Of a stretch of DNA of 64,000 nucleotides, positions 55,279-62,549 are shown in pieces. The position numbers were made by a program, and so were the translations under genes. Source of the stretch: CAYSPG01 sp964432885 (GTDB lineage Bacteria; Bacteroidota; Bacteroidia; AKYH767-A; OLB10); assembly GCA_964432885.1 (NCBI GenBank), contig CAYSPG010000011.1, positions 1 to 64,000 on the forward strand, given 5' to 3'. Positions within the stretch are counted from its first letter, which is position 1. Every line of letters starts with the position of its first letter. The notes beneath the pieces are model-generated. The model did no database searches and was not told the origin of the DNA. It saw nothing but the letters and a program-made list of their open reading frames with translations.

Positions 55279-57207
55279 TCATTCTACAATTATTTTTTGA
55301 ACCAACGTATTTTTTTCTTCACTTATTTTTAAAACGTAATTACCTGCCGAAATGTTTTTTAAGTCAATGGTGTTTTGTTGCTTAGTTGTATGTATCATCA
55401 AAATGTTTTTTCCAAGCATATCATCAAAGCGTATTTCTTTAGTATGATTGTTGCTTTTCGAAAAATTTATTTGAAGTTTATCTTTTGCCGGATTAGGAAA
55501 TACGGTTGCAAATAAATTGTTGTCAGAATTTTCTGTAAAACCAAGCGAAACAATATTGTTATTTGATAAAATCCAAATATCAGGATCGAAAATTACCGAA
55601 TCAACCTGCCAGGGGATAGTTGCACTAAATAACTGGCCTGAATAGGTATGATTAAAAACTATGATTGTGTCTTGCACAGCATTTTTAAATTTTACAGGTA
55701 TTGGCATTTGATAAAATGGAACCGAAGCGTGAGAGGTAGTTTGATTAACGGTAAGATTTACAGTGCCTGCAATTTGATTCCAGGTAATTTGGTAAGATGG
55801 AAAACCCTCGCCAACATACCATTGATTAAAAAACGGTGTAAGATTTAGCCCGCTAACATTTTCTAAGTGCCATTTTAAATCAGGTGTTTTTGCAAAACCA
55901 AATTTCAACAGCGGGTCGTTTAAATAATTTCGTAAACCCTGAAAAAAATTTGCATCGCCCAATTGCCAGCGCAACATGTGCAATAAAAAAGCGCCTTTAT
56001 TATAGGTTAACCGTCCATTAAAAATACGGCCAATGTCAGTTGTATCGGTACACAATACCGACCCATCAGGCTGGCTGGTGATAAACTGATTGGTATTAAA
56101 CTTCCAGTTGTAAAAAGTATTGTAAATAAATTCTTGTGTAAGCGCTTCAAAGTACGTTGCAAAACCTTCGTTAAGCCAAATGTCTTGCCAACTGCCGCAT
56201 GTAATCAAATCACCAAACCACTGGTGCGCACATTCATGTGCAAGCAGGCCATGATTATAATAAACCACAAAGCTCATGGTTTGATGTTCCATGCCTCCAC
56301 CCCAGTTAAATTGTGCATGCCCGTATTTTTCGGCTTTAAAAGGATATTCAATTGTTAAGCTGTCAAACAGCTGAATAATATTTATGATATCAGGAGTTTG
56401 TGCCTGTGCGGTTGCACTGTCTTCGGGATATACATAGTTTAAAACTTCAAGCGAATCGCCCCCTGTCAACGGAACATAATCGGAATAAACGGCATAATTT
56501 GTTACAGCAATGGCAATTAAATAGGTTGCAATAGGGTAATTGCTTTTCCAGTGATAAATAATATTTAATCCTGATGTGTCAGTGCTTATTAGTTTTCCGT
56601 TGGATGCAGCACGATAGGAGGGGGGTGTTTCGACAAAAACATCAATCGAATCAATTTTATCATGCAATGAATTTTTGCATGGCCACCAATCGCTTGCACC
56701 ATAAGGCTCGGATAATGTCCACAGTACAGGCACGCCTGCATGGGTTGTGTAATTAAACGATCCAAACCCAGTACTGGGAGGGTTGCCGCCATAAGTAATT
56801 TCTACCGAATCAATAGTACCTTGAGTAAGTGTTGCAGGAAGTGTAATTGAAATAACATCATTAAAGTGTGAAAACGATAGCAACGAACCGTGATAATAAA
56901 CATCCATAGCAGTAAGTGCCGATGTTAAATCAAATTGAATTTGGGAAAGGGTTGGTGTCTTTACTTCAAATACAGTATAAACCGAGCCATAAATCTGAGG
57001 CAATGCCGGATCAATGTACCAATTAAAACGGTGATACTTTAAATCATAGTTATCAGGCACTGAAGAAGTTTTGTTTGTAAAAAATTTGGCTTTCGCTTTT
57101 TGTTCGGCTTCAATCAACTGGTTAAATTCACTTTGTTGAGCCAACACATTTAAGTAAAATATGCTGAGCAAAAAAACCAACAATGTTTTTATATACTTAC
57201 TTTTCAT
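55279..57207 (-). CDS. M1 family metallo-aminopeptidase with T9SS tail
   Basis: A 642-aa secreted gluzincin. The signal peptide (YIKTLLVFLLSIFYLNVLAQ) is followed by the M1 N-terminal beta domain, the exopeptidase motif GGGMEHQT (GxMEN-like, near residue 305), and the zinc site HECAHQWFGDL plus NEGFATYFE (near 325-355). The C-terminal type A sorting domain reads LFATVFPNPAKDKLQINFSK and ends NYVLKISEEKNTLVQKIIVE. It cleaves N-terminal residues of peptides outside the cell. Its start overlaps the upstream SCO gene by 11 bases. Confidence 0.93.
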   Translation of the reverse strand: MKSKYIKTLLVFLLSIFYLNVLAQQSEFNQLIEAEQKAKAKFFTNKTSSVPDNYDLKYHRFNWYIDPALPQIYGSVYTVFEVKTPTLSQIQFDLTSALTAMDVYYHGSLLSFSHFNDVISITLPATLTQGTIDSVEITYGGNPPSTGFGSFNYTTHAGVPVLWTLSEPYGASDWWPCKNSLHDKIDSIDVFVETPPSYRAASNGKLISTDTSGLNIIYHWKSNYPIATYLIAIAVTNYAVYSDYVPLTGGDSLEVLNYVYPEDSATAQAQTPDIINIIQLFDSLTIEYPFKAEKYGHAQFNWGGGMEHQTMSFVVYYNHGLLAHECAHQWFGDLITCGSWQDIWLNEGFATYFEALTQEFIYNTFYNWKFNTNQFITSQPDGSVLCTDTTDIGRIFNGRLTYNKGAFLLHMLRWQLGDANFFQGLRNYLNDPLLKFGFAKTPDLKWHLENVSGLNLTPFFNQWYVGEGFPSYQITWNQIAGTVNLTVNQTTSHASVPFYQMPIPVKFKNAVQDTIIVFNHTYSGQLFSATIPWQVDSVIFDPDIWILSNNNIVSLGFTENSDNNLFATVFPNPAKDKLQINFSKSNNHTKEIRFDDMLGKNILMIHTTKQQNTIDLKNISAGNYVLKISEEKNTLVQKIIVE

Positions 57208-57820
57208 AGAGCAAAACAGCTATGTCATCCATCAGTTTATTTACTTCTGTCGAATCTGTTCCGTCATAATATCCGCGTATGCGCTTATGTTTATCTACCA
57301 GTGCAAAATTTTGTGTGTGCACAAAATCATTTTCGCCACCATCGCCAACAGAAGCATCAACCAAATAGGAATAACGTGCAAGGTCATAAATCTGTTTTTT
57401 ATCTCCGGTAACAAAATTCCATTTGCCAGATGACGCATGATGTTTGTCAGCATACTGTTTTAAAACTTCAGGTGTATCGGCATCCGGATTTACGGTGTGC
57501 GATAAAAATGCAACCGTATTTTCATCAGCAAATTTTTGACATACTCGCTCCATCTGTGTTGACATTTTTGGGCAAATGCTTGGACAAGTGGTAAAGAAAA
57601 AATCAGCCACATAAATTTTGTTTTCAAAATCTTTTTGTGTTACTGTTTTTCCATCTTGATTGATAAGGCTAAAGCCAGCTACCTTATGATTGGCTTTTGT
57701 TTGTTCGTCAACCGGACCGTAAATTGGCAATGTGCGAAGGGGCTTATCTTCAACACACGATGAAATTAAAACTGCCGTAACCAAGACTGAAAATGCCGGT
57801 TTAAATAAATTGTTAAACAT
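57197..57820 (-). CDS. SCO family copper/redox protein
   Basis: SCO proteins help load copper into cytochrome c oxidase or act as periplasmic thiol reductases. The 207-aa protein has a lipoprotein-like N-terminus (FSVLVTAVLISSCVEDK), a thioredoxin fold with CxxxC (FFTTCPSICPKMSTQ, near residue 80), and the third ligand His in LSHTVNPDADTPEVLK (the motif is normally SVDPExDTP, here TVNPDADTP). The YHS lipoprotein gene is upstream by 9 bases, so the two may handle copper together. Confidence 0.88.
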   Translation of the reverse strand: MFNNLFKPAFSVLVTAVLISSCVEDKPLRTLPIYGPVDEQTKANHKVAGFSLINQDGKTVTQKDFENKIYVADFFFTTCPSICPKMSTQMERVCQKFADENTVAFLSHTVNPDADTPEVLKQYADKHHASSGKWNFVTGDKKQIYDLARYSYLVDASVGDGGENDFVHTQNFALVDKHKRIRGYYDGTDSTEVNKLMDDIAVLLYEK

Positions 57821-57829
57821 GATTAAAAA

Positions 57830-58111
57830 TTATTTAGCGGCAAGGTATGATTGAGGATCTTTTAAGAAATCTTCTTTGCATCCTATATTGCAAAATGCAT
57901 AAATTTTTCCTTCATACATGGTGGTGTCGGCATAGCCATCTGCTACATTCATTTTGCAAACGGGATCCTGGTTTGAATCAAGTTCAATTGCAGGTTTTAC
58001 TTCAGTTTGTGATTGTTCAAGCGCTGGTGCGGTTTTAACCTCGGGTTCGGCTTGTTTGGTTTGGCATGCTGCAAATGTTAAAGCAGCAAGGTAAACTATT
58101 ACTTTTTTCAT
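57830..58111 (-). CDS. YHS-domain lipoprotein
   Basis: A 93-aa lipoprotein (YLAALTFAACQTKQ lipobox, Cys near residue 16) with a YHS domain in the second half (DPVCKMNVADGYADTTMYEGKIYAFCNIGCKEDFLKDPQSYL). YHS domains carry metal-binding cysteines, three here (Cys in VCKM, FCNIGC). Being next to an SCO gene suggests periplasmic metal handling. The spacer upstream holds a TACTTTTG box on the minus strand. Confidence 0.85.
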   Translation of the reverse strand: MKKVIVYLAALTFAACQTKQAEPEVKTAPALEQSQTEVKPAIELDSNQDPVCKMNVADGYADTTMYEGKIYAFCNIGCKEDFLKDPQSYLAAK

Positions 58112-58215
58112 TTTGTAGTGATGATTTTTTTATCACTTCAAAAGTAGTAAACAGGATAAAGCAAAGCACGGTTAAATACAGGCTAAGAAAATTTTTATGC
58201 CAAATTCAAGAATTC

Positions 58216-59589
58216 TTAATTCGGTGTATTTTTTACAGCCTGCCCTTTAAGTGAATACTGCTCGGCCAATTGCTTTTTGCCTTTAAGTGAATAGGCGCGG
58301 CTAAGGCTGTCATAAGCACCTGCGCAATTGGGATAATGCTCAATGTTGAGTTTTAAAATTTTAATGGCGTCATCTAATTTGCGTTTGCGCAAAAGGTTTC
58401 CGCCTATGGCTAAAAATTGTTCAAGGCTTACAGGGAAATTATTTTTTTGTTGGTAGCTTGCACCCTGGCTTGCAAGTTCGCGCTGGATGACACTCATGCG
58501 CGAAATAAAATAATCTGTTTCGATTGTGCCGTCAATCAAATCATTGCTGTAAGCATTTATACATGCCGTTAGCATTTGAATATTGGGGGTGCCGCTCTTT
58601 TTTGCTTTTTTGTATGCAGCTAAATTTCTGTCTCCTTCAACCAGCCAAACAGAATCGGAGTGCTGACTTATAAATTTTTCGAACTGCACCAGATTTGCCA
58701 GTGCTATTTGCGAATAGTTTTGCGATTCGTTTTTAAACCCTCTGCATTCAGTAATCCATATTTTCTTAAACAAATCTACTCCACCCTGTTGTGGGTTTAG
58801 CTCATTAATTACACATGCAACATTGCCTGCACCTGCATGGTAAGCATGCAATACCAATAGCCTAAACCATAAATCCGTTTCATTGTACTGTATGTTTCGC
58901 ACATCAAGCAATTCTTTTACCTTGGGTATGCAAATTGTTTTTAAAAGTTTAGATGCTGCAAGCGCTGCTTTGTTCAAATCGGTGCGCTCATCAACTTTTT
59001 TATTTACACGTAAGCCAAACCGCACAGCTACACTTTTCATTAATTGAAAAGGTCCGTTTGCTCCCACATAACTTTTGTTATGATTTTTACCTGGGTTTTC
59101 AATCAGCAAAATAGTTTGCGCATACCAGGGGTCAACATCATTATTTAAAAACGTTTTTACCGATGGGCCGATAAATGGAATCACACGTTTGTATTCATAA
59201 AATTCCTTTTTTCCTGCAGTTACATACAGGTTGGTGGTTTCGGGCAAAAAACTGGCAAGGCAGGTGAATTTTTTGTATTCGTTTTTATCGGTTTCGTTGC
59301 GGCAACTCCAATCGCTCATGGCTACTTTTTGCAAAGGCTTGCGCGTTGCTGCCACATTTACAATGGCTGTATCGGCACTTAGTTTAATTACTTCCTGCCA
59401 AAATTTTACCTGTGGCAAAGTGTCCCAGTGTTCGGCAAACAACTGTGCATTGCTAACAAACGACATTTTTACTGTATCATTTGCATGCGCCACAGTTTTT
59501 AAAACCAATGAATATGAAGGACTGCCTGCTTTAACAATAACAGAACAGAAAAACAGAACAGAAAGAAAACAGGTTGCTTTTTTTAACAT
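58216..59589 (-). CDS. Lytic transglycosylase (SLT) with TPR-like C-terminus
   Basis: A 457-aa exported murein hydrolase. The signal peptide is ATCFLSVLFFCSVIVKAGS. The SLT domain (about residues 140-275) has the catalytic Glu in QTILLIENPGKNHNKSYVG, then GANGPFQLMKSVAVRFGL and AYHAGAGNVACVINEL, close to the usual AYNAGxGNV. A helical tail with TPR-like repeats (LEQFLAIGGNLLRKRKLDDAIKILKL..., YDSLSRAYSLKGKKQLAEQY) ends the protein. It likely opens peptidoglycan glycan strands. Confidence 0.83.
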   Translation of the reverse strand: MLKKATCFLSVLFFCSVIVKAGSPSYSLVLKTVAHANDTVKMSFVSNAQLFAEHWDTLPQVKFWQEVIKLSADTAIVNVAATRKPLQKVAMSDWSCRNETDKNEYKKFTCLASFLPETTNLYVTAGKKEFYEYKRVIPFIGPSVKTFLNNDVDPWYAQTILLIENPGKNHNKSYVGANGPFQLMKSVAVRFGLRVNKKVDERTDLNKAALAASKLLKTICIPKVKELLDVRNIQYNETDLWFRLLVLHAYHAGAGNVACVINELNPQQGGVDLFKKIWITECRGFKNESQNYSQIALANLVQFEKFISQHSDSVWLVEGDRNLAAYKKAKKSGTPNIQMLTACINAYSNDLIDGTIETDYFISRMSVIQRELASQGASYQQKNNFPVSLEQFLAIGGNLLRKRKLDDAIKILKLNIEHYPNCAGAYDSLSRAYSLKGKKQLAEQYSLKGQAVKNTPN

Positions 59590-59698
59590 GTGCCAATCTT
59601 TTATTCCTGATACGATAATCCCAAAAACGGGGTTTAACGCTTTTTATTTTATTTCTTACAAAATTACAGATAAAATGCGGTGATGACAACACTTTTAG

Positions 59699-60748
59699 CT
59701 ATTTGCTTTTTAGAAGCGAAAACGAAAATGTGGTGCCTTTGCCTATTTCACTTTCCACAGCTATGCTTTGTTTATGGGCTTCAATAATATGTTTTACAAT
59801 GGCAAGGCCCAAACCGGTTCCGCCTATATCGCGCGAACGACTTTTATCAACCCTGAAAAAACGCTCAAACACGCGGGGCAAATTGCCTTTTTCAATACCT
59901 ATTCCGTTGTCACTTACTTCAACCGATATAAGGTTGCCATTTGTAAAAAATCCAATCGTTGTTTCACCGTTTTGCCGGCCGTACTTTAACGAGTTGTCAA
60001 TTAAATTTATCATCACCTGTCTTATGCGTTCCTTATCTGCGTACACATAAATTTGTTTGGGTATTGGTTCTTTAAGGGTAAGTTTAATGTTCTTTTCTTT
60101 TGCTTTAAGTTCAAGCGAATCGTTAACCTCGTTTACCAGCTCAGCAATGTCAAATGTTCGCGGTTCAACTCTCATTTCGCCTGCCTCAAGTTTTGATATA
60201 GATTCAAGGTCTTCAACAATCGCGATAAGCCTGTCTAAACTTTTGCTGGCCTTTTGAAGATACAGGGTATTGATATCTGCATCTTCAATGCCTCCGTCAA
60301 GTAGTGTATGTACAAAACCTTGCGCGCTAAAAATGGGCGTTTTTAATTCGTGCGACACGTTTCCCAAAAATTCGCGCCTGTAAACTTCTGCTTTTTTTAA
60401 CTCATCAATTTCATGTTGTTGTTCGGTTTCCCAAGATATAAGTTGCTTGTTTATTTCAGGAATTATTTCGGTATTTTTTATGTTTAGTTTATTGGCCGCT
60501 ACCGCTTTGTTTTTTATCTGGAGAATATTTTTATAAATGGTTTTTAAATTGCTGTAAAAAAATTTATCAATCAAAAAATAATTCACCACAAACGCCACCA
60601 AAGTTAGTGCTATAAAAAAAAGCGCAATGCTTGTCCAGCTAACCTGTATTTGATGAGCGTTAAAAAACAGGAATAAAAAGATAATATTAACCAGCACAAC
60701 AATGGTTGCAGTAAAAAGTGCAGGTGTTTTTGTTTGTATATTATTCAT
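59699..60748 (-). CDS. Orphan sensor histidine kinase
   Basis: A 349-aa kinase with two membrane helices (residues 14-30 and 38-60), a short linker, a HisKA dimerisation domain with the phospho-acceptor His133 (GNVSHELKTPIFSAQGF), and a HATPase_c domain: N box LIDNSLKYGRQNG (near 248), G1 DNGIGIEKGNLPRVFERFF, G2 GGTGLGLAIVKHI. It is PhoR-like but has almost no periplasmic sensor region. No response regulator gene lies within the window beside it. Confidence 0.92.
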   Translation of the reverse strand: MNNIQTKTPALFTATIVVLVNIIFLFLFFNAHQIQVSWTSIALFFIALTLVAFVVNYFLIDKFFYSNLKTIYKNILQIKNKAVAANKLNIKNTEIIPEINKQLISWETEQQHEIDELKKAEVYRREFLGNVSHELKTPIFSAQGFVHTLLDGGIEDADINTLYLQKASKSLDRLIAIVEDLESISKLEAGEMRVEPRTFDIAELVNEVNDSLELKAKEKNIKLTLKEPIPKQIYVYADKERIRQVMINLIDNSLKYGRQNGETTIGFFTNGNLISVEVSDNGIGIEKGNLPRVFERFFRVDKSRSRDIGGTGLGLAIVKHIIEAHKQSIAVESEIGKGTTFSFSLLKSK

Positions 60749-60874
60749 GCCATAAAATTATGTAATAATACAGTTTGGTTGCACTTGCTGCTGGTACATC
60801 ATTTTACTAAAACATTATTTTTTCTCAACCACTTTGCATTCGCCTCTCCGGCATGTTAATTTTAAAAATGTCAT

Positions 60875-60906
60875 TTTGACTTTTTTAAATGGCTCTAAAA
60901 GTCAAA
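60875..60906. promoter_or_regulatory. Inverted repeat upstream of the hsp20 gene
   Basis: TTTGACTTTT (60875-60884) pairs exactly with AAAAGTCAAA (60897-60906) across a 12-base loop. It lies in the 279-bp divergent gap, about 120 bases before the hsp20 start. It could be an operator, but no regulator site can be named. Nothing else is recognised in this gap. Confidence 0.35.
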
Positions 60907-61027
60907 GTGTCTTTATTTATTTTAAGTTACTTACATTTTGTCGTAAAAAATGTATTGGTACAGTAATTGACAAAATGTTTTCGTGCACAAAAATCAAATA
61001 ATTAATAACCATTAAAAAAATAAAATT

Positions 61028-61480
61028 ATGACACTATTAAAATTTAAAAACGAACCGGCATCACGAATGATGGACCGCTCACCTGTTGTGTTTAACGAAT
61101 TGTTTAATAATTTTTTTGACGGCATGCTAAACAGCAATCCCGTTACATCAAAAGTTCCGGCTGTAAACATCAGCGAAACAGACGACAACTTTAAACTTGA
61201 ACTTGCCGCACCCGGCTTTAAAAAAGACGACTTTAAAGTACGCATTGACAACGACATCTTAAACATCAGTGCCGAACAAAAAACTGAAAAGAAAGAAAGC
61301 AACGAGCGCTTTACCCGAAAAGAGTTTGCCTTTGAAAGTTTTAGCCGTTCATTTACTTTGCCCGAGTTGGTTGATGCCGAAAAAGTTTCAGCTTCTTACG
61401 AAAATGGAGTGATGACATTGGTAGTTCCAAAACGCGAAGAGGCAAAGCCAAAGCCAGCGCGCGAAATAAAAATTGCATAA
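61028..61480 (+). CDS. Hsp20/alpha-crystallin family chaperone
   Basis: A 150-aa small heat-shock protein that holds unfolding proteins. The alpha-crystallin domain spans about residues 42-138: VPAVNISETDDNFKLELAAPGF, KKDDFKVRIDNDILNISAEQ and the C-terminal A-x-x-x-n-G-v-L strand (ASYENGVMTLVVPKREE). The tail REIKIA has the I-x-I motif (IKI) for oligomer assembly. A strong terminator follows. Confidence 0.93.
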   Translation: MTLLKFKNEPASRMMDRSPVVFNELFNNFFDGMLNSNPVTSKVPAVNISETDDNFKLELAAPGFKKDDFKVRIDNDILNISAEQKTEKKESNERFTRKEFAFESFSRSFTLPELVDAEKVSASYENGVMTLVVPKREEAKPKPAREIKIA

Positions 61481-61514
61481 CATTAATTGGTCAGGTTTTG
61501 GTTAGTTTTAGGTT

Positions 61515-61546
61515 AGCCTTTCTGCAAAAGCAGAAAGGCTTTTTTT
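61515..61546 (+). terminator. Intrinsic terminator of hsp20
   Basis: An 11-bp perfect stem (AGCCTTTCTGC, 61515-61525, with GCAGAAAGGCT, 61530-61540), AAAA loop, and six or more T residues. Confidence 0.92.
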
Positions 61547-61596
61547 ATTGAAATACTGTTCTATCTAATCCATAATTTGCAAACTGTATTTATGGG

Positions 61597-61631
61597 TTCA
61601 AACTTTAAACCTCAAACTTTAATCTTTAAAC
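61597..61631. repeat. Heptamer array upstream of the cas6-like gene
   Basis: Five units in phase: TTCAAAC, TTTAAAC, CTCAAAC, TTTAATC, TTTAAAC. It ends 6 bases before the -33 element of the cas6-like promoter. Confidence 0.8.
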
Positions 61632-61637
61632 CCAATA

Positions 61638-61667
61638 TTGCATTTCCTGAAAATTTATCTACTTTTG
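61638..61667 (+). promoter_or_regulatory. Promoter of the cas6-like gene
   Basis: TTG (61638-61640) and TACTTTTG (61660-61667) match the Bacteroidota -33/-7 consensus TTG and TAnnTTTG with a 19-base spacing. Transcription would begin near 61674, giving a leader of about 87 bases. Confidence 0.6.
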
Positions 61668-61760
61668 GTGCATCAAACCGTTTTTGCCTAAGACCCTAAT
61701 TTGTAATATTTTTTAATCATTATTTATTCAACTGTTTTTAAACCTTTAACTTTTTAAAAA

Positions 61761-62498
61761 ATGAGAGTAAAAATTTCTTTTACCCGAGACAACACGTCAG
61801 GAAATGCAATTCCCCTTCACCACCAAAAATTAATTTACGATAGCCTTGCCACTGTTGCACTTGAGGTGGGGGGCGATAAAAACTATTTGAATTTTTCATC
61901 CCTAAAGGGAACTTCAAAAATCCAAAACGGCTTTATGAAATTTTTATCATCTAAACTCACACTTGTTGTATCAAGTTCAGATGATGCATTGGTGCAAAAA
62001 GTAGTTGACCGTATTTTCGAAAAAGCCTTTTTGCCCGTTGGACGGATGAACTTGTTGCCAAAATTTAAAGAAGTTATTCCCGATCCTGAGTTTAGTACCA
62101 AAATGCGCTGGCTTTGCATTTCGCCACTTATTATTTTCGATCCCGCCAAAGATTTTGAGCGCAGCACCGAGCAGGTTGATCCGGCATCGCACCGCTTTTC
62201 TGATTTACTGTTTAATATCACACTTGACACGATGGAAAAATCAGGCTACAGTGAAGAACAGGTAAACAGCTACGCTGAATTTGACGCGCAGCCCGACCAG
62301 GATTATTTACAAAAAATATCAGCAGCCAACAAAAAATTTGCGCGTGTATATCGCACCGCTGATGGGCAAAACATGATTGGATATCTTATTCCGTTTACAT
62401 TGCATGCACACCCTGATGTACAAAAATTTGTTTGGCAGCGTGGTATTGGCGCTCTCACATCCGAAGGATATGGAATGGTAGATGCAGTAAAAGGATAA
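61761..62498 (+). CDS. cas6: Cas6-family CRISPR RNA-processing endoribonuclease (orphan)
   Basis: A 245-aa RAMP protein like Cas6, which cuts pre-crRNA within repeats. The hallmark is the Gly-rich C-terminal loop RGIGALTSEGYGMVDAV (residues 227-243), the GxGxxTSxGFGxV motif of Cas6. The N-terminal block RVKISFTRDNTSGNAIPLHHQKLIYDSLATVAL matches the first strand and helix, with a candidate catalytic His at 20 or 21. It has its own promoter. No other cas gene, repeat-spacer array or leader is seen in the window, so its RNA substrate is unknown. A non-CRISPR RNA role is possible. Confidence 0.75.
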   Translation: MRVKISFTRDNTSGNAIPLHHQKLIYDSLATVALEVGGDKNYLNFSSLKGTSKIQNGFMKFLSSKLTLVVSSSDDALVQKVVDRIFEKAFLPVGRMNLLPKFKEVIPDPEFSTKMRWLCISPLIIFDPAKDFERSTEQVDPASHRFSDLLFNITLDTMEKSGYSEEQVNSYAEFDAQPDQDYLQKISAANKKFARVYRTADGQNMIGYLIPFTLHAHPDVQKFVWQRGIGALTSEGYGMVDAVKG

Positions 62499-62520
62499 TA
62501 TTTTTTTCTGTTCAAAATAT

Positions 62521-62549
62521 AATCAGGATATTGCTGTCCTGATTTTTTT
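62521..62549 (+). terminator. Terminator of the cas6-like gene
   Basis: AATCAGGA (62521-62528) pairs with TCCTGATT (62537-62544), followed by a T run to 62549. It abuts the start codon of the next gene. Confidence 0.75.
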
